NCBI GenBank assembly: GCA_030141605.1
Contig: JAQGDQ010000449.1
Location: 1 to 64,000, forward strand
Length of the DNA: 64,000 bases
Direction: 5' to 3'
Source: Tubiluchus corallicola
Taxonomy: Eukaryota; Priapulida; Priapulimorpha; Priapulimorphida; Tubiluchidae
This document shows positions 1 to 11,306 of this stretch, piece after piece. Positions within the stretch are counted from its first letter, which is position 1, and each line of letters starts with the position of its first letter. The notes under the pieces were generated by a model, which made no database searches, was not told the DNA's origin, and saw only the letters and a list, made by a program, of their open reading frames with translations. The translations under genes were made by a program, and so were the position numbers.

Positions 1-209
1 AACAAAAAACAAATACAAGTACAAAATGGTAGGTAACACATTACAAAACGTACAAACAACATCAAATCCATATATGTACCATAAACCCAACTACACGTGC
101 ACATATAGTACACTCTAAAATGGACAATAAAGTTAACAATAAAATGTATAAATATTAAATTTGATAGATTGTTCTTATTTAGAAAACAATTACTTATTGA
201 ATTACACAA

Positions 210-1711
210 GCAATTAATACTATTCTAATTGCTTCTTCTAGGATCCAAGAAAACTGCCAAAAACAAGTATTATCATTATTGCTCATAGTTGTAACGTCGT
301 GACACTTGCCTGAAGTATCAGCGAAAGCTTTTTCTCTATCTATTTTATGTTTTTCACAATTAATTAAGAAATGTTGTCCTGCACTTCAATGGCTGACTCT
401 TTACAATACATAAAGGTTGGTTAACAAGAGTTTGTTTTGACTTATGATGCGTTCCTGTTTCGATGGCCTATGTATGCGAATTGATTCGAAATTCTGCAAA
501 GGCTATATTAGCCATTCTTGATAATTTTCTATGCTACCAAATAATTTTCAAACTTAAACTAATATTTAAATTTGCAATAGTTCCAAAGCTTATTTGCTTC
601 ATTATTTTCTGTAACAGGTCCGTTAATTTCCAGTTTGCTGCATAAATGTTTTCTAGTTTTTTCATGATTGCCCCAATTAGTCACTTTTTATTGGTGGTAG
701 CTTAGTTTTCCCTAATACGTGTAATTAATTAAGATGCGCTAAAATTCTTTTTTACAAAATCTGCCAAACTATCTATTTTAACATAATTAGTTGATACGTT
801 GTACAAAAGACATGCTAATGAACATGACATATCCAAAAATTAATTTTGTATTTAGACGTAAGCAGCAGATACTTTATGTTTAAAATCACTGCAAAACGGT
901 CTCCACTCTTCTCTGCCGTGCAATGCGACCGGTAAAACTATAAGTAATACCTATATTTATAGTAACAAATGAAGGGTTATGTTTAGAGGTAACTTTTATT
1001 GAATTAACACAGAAATAGGAATTTGTAATGTTTTCAGCCCTGTGTCTTTTAATTCGCCAGTTAATTATTTAAATTATCAGGAGTTGACAGCAATCAAAAA
1101 TTGCTCCTAAATGTCTGTAGGTTATAACTACGTTGATGGGTTTGTTTCCATACATACAATGGATGCTAGCAGGCATCATATTTTGTGGTACATTATTGTA
1201 GTTTTGTCAACATCAATTGCCAGCTTCCAATTTTTCGCAGTAGTTTAATAATTTGTTAAGTGTATTTTGTAAGCCTGTTTCGGATTTGGAAAATATAACG
1301 ATGTCATTTGCAAACAGTAGGCAGGTAATAAGCACTTCATTTCTATTAAAATAGGTTCATACGTTGTGTCAAAATTTTTTGGCAAATCATTTATAAAAAT
1401 CGATAAAAGTTGTAAGAGTTAATCCGCATCCTTGCTTTAATCCAATGTTGCTTTTAAATGATACTTTAGCATAGACATCGCTGATAATTTTTAGAGTTTT
1501 CCCGTCAATTCCTATTTTAGCTTCTTATTGAATGCTTTTTGCTGAATGCTATGGAACAAGCATATAATTGGCAACTTTGTTTACTGATCAATTGTATTAT
1601 TATTATTATTATTATTGATGTTGTTGTTGTTGTTGTTGTTGTTTTGAGTTTGATAAGACGATCATTGGTACTAAAACCGGCTGTAAAGCCGGTTTGTGCT
1701 AGGTCGTACAT
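210..1711 (-). mobile_element. LINE (non-LTR retrotransposon) ORF2 relic, RT to C-terminus
   Basis: Read on the minus strand, this is the 3' half of a LINE polyprotein broken by stops and frameshifts. In order from high to low coordinates: a QTGFTAGFSTNDRLIKL segment (about 1640-1700) like the QaGFR..rST.D motif of LINE reverse transcriptases; GIDGKTLKIISDVY and GLKQGC (about 1420-1500); FANDIVIFS (about 1289-1317) where a live enzyme has a YADD box; YRHLGAIFD (about 1091-1125); FRINSHT with IETG (about 449-492); and HFLINCEKHKIDREK (about 335-379), the usual C-terminal cysteine/histidine region. The order matches CR1/L2/Jockey-like LINEs; I do not assign the clade. FAND for YADD plus the stops make it inactive. 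A compound ATT/GTT microsatellite interrupts it. Confidence 0.72.
1595..1644. repeat. Compound microsatellite (ATT)n-(GTT)n
   Basis: About seven ATT units are followed by GATG and about eight GTT units. The tract lies inside the LINE relic and splits its reverse-transcriptase segment. Confidence 0.95.
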
Positions 1712-2142
1712 ATAGTAAGGTCGTACATACTCTAAATAAAGTCGCAGTATTTCATCTAAGACTGTTTATCAAAGTGCAAGTTCATTTTGCTTGTTGCGAA
1801 TAAATAAAATACGTATAAGTTTAAACACACAGTCTTAAACGCTTTTATTATATTTAGCCGCAAACTAAAAGGTAGCCTTGTATCCCATTACATTCAATTA
1901 TTTCTGCAGAAATATAAGCAATTTGCTGAAACAGATACTTAGCCGTTGGCTATTTTCAGTTGACGCTATATAACGTACATGCCGCAATAACAAATAAGTA
2001 CTGAAGCTTAACTATAATGCTTTAAACTAGGCGCGTGACAATAATAAGAGATACGTATGAAAAATTATAAGGGCGTGCCTTTCGTGGGTCTCGGTTTGGT
2101 GTGTTTTCGTTTCGTATGGGAGTAACTGATTTGTTGGCTAGC

Positions 2143-2259
2143 AAGACAGCTAATAGGATTAGCTGAGTGGTACACTTATGCTTGCCAACGAAGTTAAGCA
2201 ATGTCGAGTTTGACTATGAAATGTATTTGACCGCTATGAAACCAAGCGTGTGTGCTTTT
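2143..2259 (+). pseudogene. 5S rRNA pseudogene or 5S-derived SINE head
   Basis: The string GAAGTTAAGCAATGTCGAG at 2190-2208 matches the conserved 5S rRNA core (GAAGTTAAGCAACgTCGgG). At the correct spacing the 3' half follows: GTATTTGACCGC at about 2223-2232, like the GGGTGACCGC box of the internal promoter, then GAAACCAAGCGTG and a terminal GCTTTT. The length from the inferred start to GCTTTT is about 117 nt, close to the 120 nt of 5S rRNA. The 5' half is much more diverged. This could be a processed 5S pseudogene or the head of a SINE3-type element; no clear SINE body was recognised downstream. Confidence 0.55.
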
Positions 2260-4288
2260 ATATTATGTAAATGTGGTTAAGAAACCTCGGGTTGTTTAGT
2301 ATCTGGTTTTAGAAGGTTATCCTTGATAATGAAGGCCGTTCTTCCACAACTTTCGGCGCTAATGAGGGTGCATTAAATTGTGTTCATAGCCAAACTAGAA
2401 GAGAAAACAACCACTTCAACTAATTAGCTACCGAATAAGCAATAGGTAGAATAATCTATTCTATAGGGTTTTATGACAATGTTTCTTACCCTCAAATCCC
2501 AATGCTTCACATTAGGGCGCCTAGTTAAGAACTGTAAGAACAAGCGTGTTGCTTTCTAAGAATTACATGTTTTGCTTTGGTTTTTTGGTCGCTTGAAAAT
2601 TCGTTCACCAGATCGCATGCTGCCTAATAACACAGTACCCAAAGTGTGTGGCAATACTTCCAGGAACTGGCAGTTGTCATTACAGATGAAAACGTCAGTT
2701 AATTGCAGATATATTTTACATACAATGATAGGTGTATTGAATTTAGTTGCAATTCTGTGCTGCAATGATGCCACAGGAAAACGTAGGGTTTCTCTGAATG
2801 TTCTTTGTCTTTATATGGTCGTCAAGGGTCAGGTCGAGAAGCCAGGTTTTCTATGCGTGAGTGACAACGCCAAGTAACTCCTGACATTAGAAGGCTAAAG
2901 AGTCAACCACAAAAATTAAAAAATTACCGAACTAAAACCACTTCAACAGAAGAATATTAAACATTTGCCCGAACAACATTGGAACAGCCTTTATCCAACT
3001 TTTCCACTATGGAAAATTATCCATTTCAAAAATCACTAAATATGTTGCCAGCTTTGAAGTTATAACATATGTGGATGGCAACTTGGATATGAATGACCAC
3101 ACTAAGGAGCAATTCCCTCGGTTTGCATTGCTCCCGTTTCAGGTTCTTTGTGCCGACCTGCTGTAGGCTTTCCTTATTACTCATCGCTCCATGGTCATTT
3201 CGCAAGCTACTACATACTTGTGTTTCTAAATCAATCCTGATCTTTCCAGTCTTCATAGAGACGCCATATCAGCTAGCCTTTGCACAATATTCTAAAGTTG
3301 TTGTTGTTGGAATTTAAATGTCAAATAAAGACTCTCCGCTGGACTTTCATCCAATGATCCTGCTGGTATCTTGCGACTTTCAAATTTCAAATTTCAATGT
3401 TGTGTTTAAATTGTAAATTGATCGACTCAAACGGATAATTGTAAATCATAATGCTGATGAATATTTTTTGCTGGACCTTTTTCTTTGCTCTAGTCCTGAT
3501 CATAATCTTCTGATCAATCACCCACATTGGTGTGGGTTAACTGTTGTATCGCCCTGTGTTGTGGTTTCGACCACCTTTAGATCAAAATGTATCAATAATC
3601 ACGAGTACTACAACAGACTGAAGTTTCCATATTTTCTTGAATCTCTCAACGGCTCGGGATTTTATCATCTTCAGCGTGACTTAAAACGTAAGTTTAGGAG
3701 CGTTAGACTATTCAATGTTACTATAATTGCACTTTAGTAATTTCAATAAAGTCTGGCATGTCAGGCAAAAAATATTTAAAACCAATACGTTTTTGAAGTC
3801 TTGAGCAATATACCTCTAAAAAGTCGACACACTAGAAGTTTGGGATGGGCATGGTAGGTGTAAATGCTGAGAAGAACAACTCGCTAGTTCGTGGTGGTAT
3901 TATAAGTCACGATTAGATGTGAAATAGGGAACTCACACATGGTGTGGGTGCAGGCTAAAAACATGGTTAGATTTATGGACAGGTTACGTGGAGTGGCACC
4001 CTCGTGGTAGAAACAGCTGAGGGTGTTAGTGCTCCAATATCTGGTGGAAATTAAGTTTGTTCCACAAGCGCATTGCTCTGGGGTAGAAGGAGTATAAATA
4101 AACTTTTCCATAGATCAACAATTTTTCCAGTGCAAGTAAAAAATGATCTGTCGAAACTTATAGTTGCTTTTAAATAAAGCCTTTTTAATTATTCAATGAC
4201 TGTTGTGCAGGCTAGTCCACTGTATTTTAGTTATTTGTGGCAGAATTCATTAATGTAAAACTGCCAGTCTTGTAGGGGTAGTTCTCGG
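2260..4288. other. Non-coding stretch, no supported gene
   Basis: This 2 kb has no convincing exon. Short open frames exist on both strands but overlap one another and match nothing I recognise. A possible scrap of LINE endonuclease lies at about 3440-3740 and is listed separately. Confidence 0.5.
3440..3740 (+). mobile_element. Possible LINE endonuclease scrap
   Basis: The + strand translation contains YFLLDLFLCSSPDHNLLI at about 3460-3515. It resembles the LDLFLtSnPd segment near the end of the apurinic endonuclease domain of many LINEs. The expected serine/aspartate/histidine (SDH) box after it is not clearly present. It may be a chance similarity. Confidence 0.25.
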
Positions 4289-4673
4289 TAGGGGTGCTCA
4301 TTGATCGTTTGAATTCGATTCGTATCTAAAATTATAGATTCGAAAAATTCAGCACTTCAGTCACATAAGTTCTTTGTCATTAAGATGCTTGAAATAGCAT
4401 GCAATTAGCACAATTTAGCTGCAATTTTGGTGCAAAATTTTCAGCAAACTCATAGTGAATTTACTGCAGAACAAAATCAAATAATATGCACGATCTTTGT
4501 ACGACCACTTTTTACTACTACTTCGAAAATGTGTTCGAAAACCTTTTTTCTATCTCAATTAGAATTCAATTCGAAATCGAAATACTGAAATTCGGTTTGA
4601 TTCAAATTTGAATGTCGCGAATTTGGTTCGATTCCATTCGAATTCGCCTTCTATTAGAGAATGCGCACCCTTA
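4289..4673. mobile_element. hAT-type MITE, 385 bp
   Basis: The left end reads TAGGGGTGCTCATT. The right end, reverse-complemented, reads TAAGGGTGCGCATT: 12 of 14 positions agree. The TIRs continue into GAATTCGATTCG-rich subterminal sequence on both sides. The flanks are GTTCTCGG (4281-4288) and GTTCTCTG (4674-4681), a 7/8 match that fits an 8-bp hAT target duplication. No transposase is encoded. The TAGGGGTG start followed by GATTCGAATTC-type sequence is typical of hAT non-autonomous elements. Confidence 0.65.
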
Positions 4674-4681
4674 GTTCTCTG

Positions 4682-6220
4682 TGCGAAGTGTTGTCGCTGC
4701 CGAATCTCACGTATTTAACAGTGCGTCCGATGTTTACTGAAATCTGAGCTAGAGCAGAAAGGGTGGTTGTGTCAAATTCAAAGTGTGAATTAAATTTTGG
4801 AAATTTGGCAACTAATTTGCTAAAATTTAAATATAAACCCAATTTTATGGTTACGTTTGCAGGTAATTTGTAAAGTCGGCGATCAAGCTAACGGTTGCTT
4901 ATTAACCACGATAGTCATAACGCTATGCGGACAGCATGCGTTTACGTGTGTATCTGGGTATTTATTATATTAGTTATTACTAAATTAAAATAAATGACAC
5001 TGCATAGCCACTTAGAGCGCGTTCGGTTATTTGGTGATCACAGTGTCCCGCGGCACAACATACAGCCTGGTCGTCATCATGGTGTGTTGTAACTACGACA
5101 ATGCGACATCGAACTAGGAGTTACACTTCACAGAGGTACATTGTACTGCAGCAGTACACACCGCCCCAGTACAAGGTGAGACGGTAAGCGGCGATGTAGC
5201 ACAGGGCGACGACCGAACAATAAAATGACAACGAAGTGGTCATGTAGCGTTTAAAAAAACTGATAGTGCCGGCCACAAAAAATTGTTTTTCTGTCTTCAT
5301 GAGCTCAGAAGATGTCAGTAGGGAGGAATTTTTTTAAAGCTTTGTGAATGTTTAAAGTTCAATAGTTAAACATTAAATTTAGTTGTAACTTGTTTATTTC
5401 CCACTGGTTAGCAGTAATGTTTTAAATTTCTTCAATGCACATTTTTCATGCTTTGTTTTTTAGTTTTTTCTTTCACATTACTAAATTATCGTATATTATC
5501 GATTATCATATAGCCTGCATTTGGTGTGGTATGAACATATGATCTGAATATCATAATTAGGCTGCAACACTATGCTGATTTGGCGGAAAATACGATAATC
5601 AGCATCATGCAAAATGGCAACCCTAGCCAGGAGTTTGTCTTAGAAAAACATGACTGCATTCTTTCCAAAACAGTGGTATTGTAATAATTATTGTGACTGC
5701 ATCCTTTCCGAAACAGTGATGTTACAATAATTATTGCATTTTGCATTTTAAATTTAAAAATATGCTTTTATATGACTGTGTCAGATAAGTATATGAACAT
5801 ACAAAAAAATTATAAAATTCTCGACTGGGTGTGCGATAAGAAAGTTATTACCAGGACGATTAGACGGAAACAGAAATATTTTTATTGTCAGACTAATTAG
5901 ATAAAATGATGCTAATTTAAAAACATAAAATTTTGAATTGAACAGTTACTATTTGCTAACTATAATCATGTAGAATGAGTTGTATTAGAATCAGCCTAAG
6001 CTAGACACAATCATTTTTAGATTTTAGATCTATTTACTCATTCATTTATTCATTCATTATTTATTCCATTTAGCACAATACAAAAATAAAAGTTATAAAA
6101 TTACAAATTAACAATGCGTTACAGTGCTATGAGTGCAGCAGAAGAAATTAACTTATGAGCTGTGCTCAACATGGATAAGACTAAATTAATGACATAAGCA
6201 ACAACAAAGAAAATATGTTA
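4682..6220. other. Non-coding stretch with local duplications
   Basis: No gene is visible. The part around 5030-5240 is richer in GC than its surroundings and may be a diverged element. A tandem 43-bp duplication lies at 5651-5736. The segment ending ATGGCAACCCTA near 5620 resembles one end of a hAT element (reverse complement TAGGGTTGCCAT), but no partner end was found. Confidence 0.5.
5651..5736. repeat. 43-bp tandem duplication, two copies
   Basis: Copies 5651-5693 and 5694-5736 both start TGACTGCAT and end AATAATTATTG, with a handful of substitutions between them. Confidence 0.9.
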
Positions 6221-6252
6221 AATGGAGCGAAGCAAACAGATACAAGAAAACG

Positions 6253-6260
6253 ATAATGAT

Positions 6261-6291
<31 letters not shown>

Positions 6292-6350
6292 ACAATGATA
6301 GTGATATTAATTCTGATAATGGTGATGGCGATGACAATGATAATGAATTG
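6253..6350. repeat. Imperfect GAT-rich trinucleotide tract
   Basis: GATGATGTTGTTGATGATGAT-type sequence gives an Asp-rich open frame on + and a Ser-rich one on -. The composition explains both frames, so no gene is called. Confidence 0.8.
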
Positions 6351-6459
6351 ATGCTAATGGTGATAATGCACATTGAAACTGAAGGGGCAACTAAAAAACA
6401 TAAATCAACTGCCAATTGAAAAAGTCGACAAAATAGCAAGAATATTATTATTTCACGCA

Positions 6460-8090
6460 TTGTACAAAATGGCTTTAAATGTTTTCCTAATTAATCTGAT
6501 TGTCTTCAAACCTTTTTTCCAGATTTTTTTGTAAGTATATTCCTGCAAAAAACAATCACTAGTTAACATCTGCCGTTTACAGCTGTAGCAAAAGCAATAT
6601 ATACAGACCTTGATGATAAGATCTTACATGCTACTACTATTAATTGCAGAATAACTACATTTTTAATGGCTAATTGTCATCCTGTTTCTAATTTCTATTT
6701 AAGAGGAAAAGCAGATGTACCCTTAGTCATTTTTTTCATAATTATTCCTCTGCTGTCATTTGTTTGTCCAAATTTTTCCTCTCCCCAGAGAACATTTGCA
6801 GTTGTATTGACTGGTAACAAACATATTTTTTCTCTTGTTGCTACGGTTTTTCACGTTGGCTTAGGATTGGCTGCAATAGCACCTGCCTACATGGAAAACA
6901 GGGAATAACTCAACTACAACATAGATGAAATTGCAACTTGTACATGTTACATAGGCTAAGTTAGTTACTTGTATGGACTACGGTAAAATCTGATCTAATA
7001 ATGATGTGCATGTGATTGTTTGTTCTAAGAAGACGATCTAGTGCTCTAAGCACTAAGCTAACTTTTAAGTTTTGTGAATATAATTCAATTTGGCTCAGGA
7101 GCATCAAGGGATTTTTTATTTTTGCACCTGTCTTTAGACAGTTTTTAGACAGTCTACATTTCTACCACACACTAGCAGTCGTCTTCAAGAAGTGCATAAA
7201 GAATTATTTAAAATTCGGAACAAAACAAAAAGGTTTCGACAAAATACGAATAGAAATATTACTAGTTAGCAGCAGTAATGTTTGATTTTTCTAATAAAAA
7301 TTAAATAAAAAGTATTATGTAGAGGGATGTTTATGAAATGCATATTATCTGTTATAAAGACCTTAAAACATCCTAGACTGTACAGTATGTACGTCACTTC
7401 TGCACTGGTATTCAAACAAAATATGTTCTCGGTTACTTTGTATGTTCGTCATATTTTGGCAAAGAGATTACCAGCAATAGCCTGCGATGTATGCATGGAT
7501 ATAATTATGTATGTATTGTGCATACAGCAAGTATACACTGTATCCTTTTTATTCTGCATTACTTAAACATCCTATTAATGTATTCTAATTAAGTCCTGGC
7601 AAGGAGTATTGAAGTACGTGAGGTGAAGCGCTACCACCAATATTAGAAACCATAATGAAAATTTAAAGTGCTTGTTACACATCCTTGTTTGTACATTAGC
7701 TAAGTTGGAATAGTTGTAATTTGCTTTCTGACTTTCAAACAGAGTTGCACTATAATGATGGTTTGTGTGTATTTGTTACAAATGAATATGTTACAGGCAA
7801 TGTGCAAACTTTAGATATTTTATAAAAATTTCTAGGCATTTCATATAACACCTATGCATTTCAACAAATGTATTAAATAAATCCTTTTGCTTTGTCACTT
7901 TCAAACTTTTCCTAACGGTTTGTATAATATCTAGGATCTGTATAGAAGGCATAAAGTGATTTTGGCAAAGTGTGAAATGAACAGAACTCCTGTTTAATTT
8001 TAACCTTTCCCAGATACTTATACATTTCCTAGGCATTATACAGAATGCAGGAATTGACTTAGTCAGTATACTAAATTTAATAAGAAGTTC
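6460..8090. other. Non-coding stretch, no supported gene
   Basis: One short open frame at 6785-6905 (+) follows a good polypyrimidine/AG (TCCTCTCCCCAG at about 6777-6788) and ends in a stop. Its roughly 39 residues, two-thirds hydrophobic, match no family I know. Otherwise I see only AT-rich sequence. Confidence 0.4.
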
Positions 8091-8094
8091 AACT

Positions 8095-8330
8095 GGGTGA
8101 GTTAATTGTTTTATTGGCATTGGATGCAACATTACTATCTCTGACAGGCTGCTTAGTCAAGATGGCCCACTTACCAAAGAAACCAGCTGTCCAGAAAATG
8201 TACTTCTGAATAAGGTGTAGAGCATTGAATTGGAGCATCATCAGAAACTTGTGAAAGAGGTTCCGTAAGAGCAAAGATCTAAATCCAAAAATGAAACTCA
8301 TGGTCTATGAAGCTCTTGTTATCCCGAGCC
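8095..8330 (+). mobile_element. LINE relic, post-RT segment
   Basis: The + strand translation includes RKSKDLNPKMKLMVYEALVIPS at about 8265-8328, with a stop nearby. This follows the LINE pattern (n.dLs.ktKl.vY.AvVlptLLYG) found just after the reverse-transcriptase core. The preceding bases are compatible with the same region but are frameshifted. It belongs to a different LINE family from the relics at 210-1711 and 21440-21840. Confidence 0.42.
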
Positions 8331-8384
8331 ATCAATGTCACCTCCACAGAAGATAAATGGGTGTGCTGGCATATGTGGACACAT

Positions 8385-8472
8385 GTATGATGCTTCGTTA
8401 CTTTGCTGCACTGAACTTAAATTCTTGAGTATGATGCTTCGTTACTTAACTGCACTGAACTTAAATTCTTGA
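8385..8472. repeat. 44-bp tandem duplication, two copies
   Basis: 8385-8428 and 8429-8472 are identical except at two adjacent-region positions (TTTG versus TTAA). The near identity implies a recent duplication. Confidence 0.95.
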
Positions 8473-8650
8473 CCAATAAACAAACAATCGAATGCATTTC
8501 CATTACAAATTTCCAAGGACGTTCAAATATGGGTATTTCAGATATTCACTAAAATATTATTGCCGTTATATAAAAATGCTCAGGAAATTTATGTCAAAAC
8601 CATTTAACATTTGCTTTATTTTTACATTAGCTAAAATTTATTCAGCACTT

Positions 8651-9174
8651 CATCAAATGAATTGGAAAAGGCATGTGTATTCAAAATCTAAGAGTTACAC
8701 ATGTTACCTAAACAAACGTTTGCTTTATATATAATGCCTAGGAAATTTTGTGTAGAAGAAATTATTTTTTCTTTGTGTGCTTTTGCACTCTGCAAAATGT
8801 CTAGACATTATAAAATGCCTGGTTTCACACTTAAGCCTGTAACAAATACATTAATGTCACTGGCTGTCATACAAAGCAGTAATAAGGTTTTGCAGCTAGT
8901 TATAGTTCAGCATGTCATCAAATGAATTAGGAAATGCATGTGTATTCAAAACCTGAGAGTTACACACTTTACCTAAACAAACTTTTGCATTATATATAAT
9001 GCCTGGAAAATTTTGTGTAGAAAAAAATTATTTTTGCTTTGTGTGTTTCGGCACTCTGTAAAATGTCCGGGCAGTCTGCAAAATGCGTGATCTCAGTGCA
9101 CTTTGCCTGTAACAAATACATTAATGTCAATGTCTGTCATTAAATGCAGTAATAATGTTTTACAGCTAGTTATA
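8651..9174. repeat. ~265-bp imperfect tandem duplication
   Basis: Copy 1 is about 8651-8904 and copy 2 about 8916-9174. Both begin CATCAAATGAATT and end CAGCTAGTTATA. They share TATATAATGCCT, AATTTTGTGTAGA and ACAAATACATTAATGTCA in order. The second copy stops about 55 bp before the splice acceptor of Slimp. Confidence 0.9.
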
Positions 9175-9220
9175 TCAATATTATAAAGTATAACTGTGAA
9201 TTATGAACTAAAGTTTACTT

Positions 9221-9239
9221 TTGTTTTAGGTAACAAGTC
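9221..9239 (+). promoter_or_regulatory. Likely splice acceptor and 5'UTR leader of Slimp
   Basis: TTTTGTTTTAG ends at 9229, ten bases before the ATG. It is a good acceptor, so the coding exon probably begins at 9230 after an upstream non-coding exon. I could not place that exon. Confidence 0.55.
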
Positions 9240-10664
9240 ATGAACAAGACTTGCATAACTGAAATTCTGCAATTGGGAGTCCGTTTACGCAGTCGTGCAT
9301 TGTGGAACAGTGTAGTATCATTAAATAGGGACCTATTAAGTATAAGGTGTTATGCCACCGCAGTCACTGCATTACATGTGCCTGGTGACAAAGCCAATAC
9401 GCAGCCATTTATAGTACAACCAAATCTGGATTTCCAAAACATTCTTAATGATACTAACTTGCCAGAAAATCTAAAACTGCGTGGACTTACTGTTGATATT
9501 TTAGCTTTGGTAGAACAATGGGAATTATACTTGGCTACCACACGGATGTTTGATTCACTTGAAGTAGAAAAGAATGCAATTGCTGACAAAATAAAAGCTT
9601 ATCATAACAAAAATGAACAAGTAAATGATTCTGGGAAAAGTGAAGTAGAAGCTTTGAAAGTGCAAGGGCGTCAACTGAGAGAGAAAAGGAAAGCGACAAT
9701 AAAAGTGCTGTACGAATTAGAAAATAAGGTGATACCACAACTTCTTCAGTTGCCAAATAGGATTCATCCAAAGTGTCCAACAACAAACAAATTGGAGGTC
9801 ATACACCATTGCGCTGATAAATGTGATTTTGCATTCCCAGCAGTATCTTACCACAGAATCATTGAACAAACAAATTCTGTGATATTTTCTTCCATCAGTC
9901 CCACTGGATACTATCTGTGCGGAGACAGTGCCACATTAGAGCTAGGTCTCATTGATTCTGTGATCAAAATATTGCAGGAGAAAAATTTCACTCATTTATG
10001 TTGTCCAGACACATTTAAGTCAGCGATAGTGGAAGGTTGTTCTGTAGACTGGACTAGTCCAGACACAGTTATTACGCTTGAGAGTGAAAAAACTGTAGAC
10101 ACCGAAAATTGTTTCCATCTCGTTGGACTATCACCTATGTCATTTAGTGCTTTCCTTACACGCATGATTGTGCAAAGAAAAAACCTTCCAATGAGATTTT
10201 TTACTGTTGGAAGACAGTATAAAGCTACAAATCTTTTAGAACATTGTAATTCAGATTTGCTTCATACTGTTCAATCCACAGATATAGGTGTTTTTGGTGT
10301 TACAGAAGACTTACAGGCTTGTGAAAAACTTTTTGATGAATTTATGAATGTGTATATTGAGGTTTATACGAGATTAAGCTTACCTTTTCAAATCGCTTTT
10401 GTGCCATGTAAAGAGTTATCACCAGCTGAAATGCTTCGCATTACTCTCCAAGTTTATCTTCCTGGATCAGAATCTTATGCTGATGTTGGGCATCTTTCTC
10501 TTTATGGTGACTTTGTTAGCAAACGACTGACAATACGATGTGATTCTGGGAGTAAAGGGAAATGCTATTTACACACTTTATATGGAACTCTGTTAAACTT
10601 TCCTCGAATATTAGCATGTATAATGGAAAACTATCAAAAAGAAGATAATTCCTTTTCTTACTAG
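9240..10664 (+). CDS. Slimp: Slimp-like mitochondrial seryl-tRNA synthetase paralogue
   Basis: This 474-residue single-exon protein has the SerRS architecture. Residues 1-40 are Arg-rich and almost free of acidic residues, fitting a mitochondrial presequence. Residues about 90-165 are helical and charged, like the SerRS tRNA-binding coiled coil. A class II catalytic fold follows. The signature residues are degraded. Motif 2 reads RQYKATN (325-331) where SerRS has an FRxEAG-type string, so the class II Arg and Glu are replaced. Motif 3 reads LYGT...FPRILACIMENYQ (447-466), keeping GT, Arg and ENYQ. In Drosophila the family (Slimp) is essential in mitochondria, does not aminoacylate, and partners mitochondrial SerRS. 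I infer the same role here. The start is the first ATG after the acceptor at 9229 and leaves a full presequence. A diverged true mitochondrial SerRS is the alternative, but the lost motif 2 residues argue against it. Confidence 0.88.
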   Translation: MNKTCITEILQLGVRLRSRALWNSVVSLNRDLLSIRCYATAVTALHVPGDKANTQPFIVQPNLDFQNILNDTNLPENLKLRGLTVDILALVEQWELYLATTRMFDSLEVEKNAIADKIKAYHNKNEQVNDSGKSEVEALKVQGRQLREKRKATIKVLYELENKVIPQLLQLPNRIHPKCPTTNKLEVIHHCADKCDFAFPAVSYHRIIEQTNSVIFSSISPTGYYLCGDSATLELGLIDSVIKILQEKNFTHLCCPDTFKSAIVEGCSVDWTSPDTVITLESEKTVDTENCFHLVGLSPMSFSAFLTRMIVQRKNLPMRFFTVGRQYKATNLLEHCNSDLLHTVQSTDIGVFGVTEDLQACEKLFDEFMNVYIEVYTRLSLPFQIAFVPCKELSPAEMLRITLQVYLPGSESYADVGHLSLYGDFVSKRLTIRCDSGSKGKCYLHTLYGTLLNFPRILACIMENYQKEDNSFSY

Positions 10665-10715
10665 AACTAGTATTATAACAGGTTTGATCATGTGTGATCT
10701 TTGCAGTTAACTGTA

Positions 10716-10721
10716 AATAAA
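10716..10721 (+). terminator. Slimp poly(A) signal
   Basis: A canonical AATAAA lies 52 bp after the stop codon. It is the first such hexamer downstream. Confidence 0.7.
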
Positions 10722-11306
10722 TATTTCCATACATCTTGATCATGTATTAGTTTCTTTCAAGTTCAATGCAGTAAAGTGCAGTCTGCTTATTAAATGTAGT
10801 TTCTTTGTTTATGTGTTTATTTTACAAATACTTATAAGGTTAGCATTAGAGAAAAATGAAAAAGGCATTTGATTTAGTGTAGCATTATAATGAGACTAGT
10901 GGTTATCCACTAAAAGAAATGTGCAATTAAAAAGAAGAACAAGTGCTTGTTCGAGGAGGTCAAAGTATGATGTCATGATGTAGAAACACCTAAGTACGTA
11001 AAAAAGTGTTTCAGAAGCATGCGGACAGTCTACACTACCGTGCTGGTATGAAACATGGGGAAATGCACATTAACCAGTACAGCTTTCGAAAAACGAAATT
11101 CATGCTTATAAAATCATTGGAAGTTGGAAACTCAGCTTGTAAAATAACATAATTGATACTAAGGCTAATATGTATTAGTGAGACTGATTAATAGAAGCAA
11201 GGCAGGCAGCTTTTTGGAGAAAGAACAAACATTTTAACGACATTGGCATCACCATAAGCTGGAATTTGTAATAATGACCTAAATTACTTCATCAGTAGGA
11301 AAATAT
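10722..11306. other. Slimp 3' flank, no supported gene
   Basis: The frames are broken. A KAFDLV-like phrase at about 10860 hints at a decayed LINE reverse transcriptase, but nothing consistent follows. Confidence 0.35.

Noticed and set aside
4620-4640. GGTTCGATTCC as a tRNA T-arm/B box
   Set aside because: No A box or cloverleaf upstream; it lies in the subterminal repeat of the hAT MITE.
6222-6419. Asp-rich acidic protein
   Set aside because: Explained by GAT repeats; no splice sites or homology signals.
6666-6908. 80-codon hydrophobic frame as a membrane protein gene
   Set aside because: No family match and the 5' part has AT-rich composition typical of chance frames; the acceptor-like site alone is not enough.
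10850-11280. KAFDLV and neighbouring phrases as a LINE reverse transcriptase
   Set aside because: The expected later motifs could not be found in order, so it is mentioned only as a hint.
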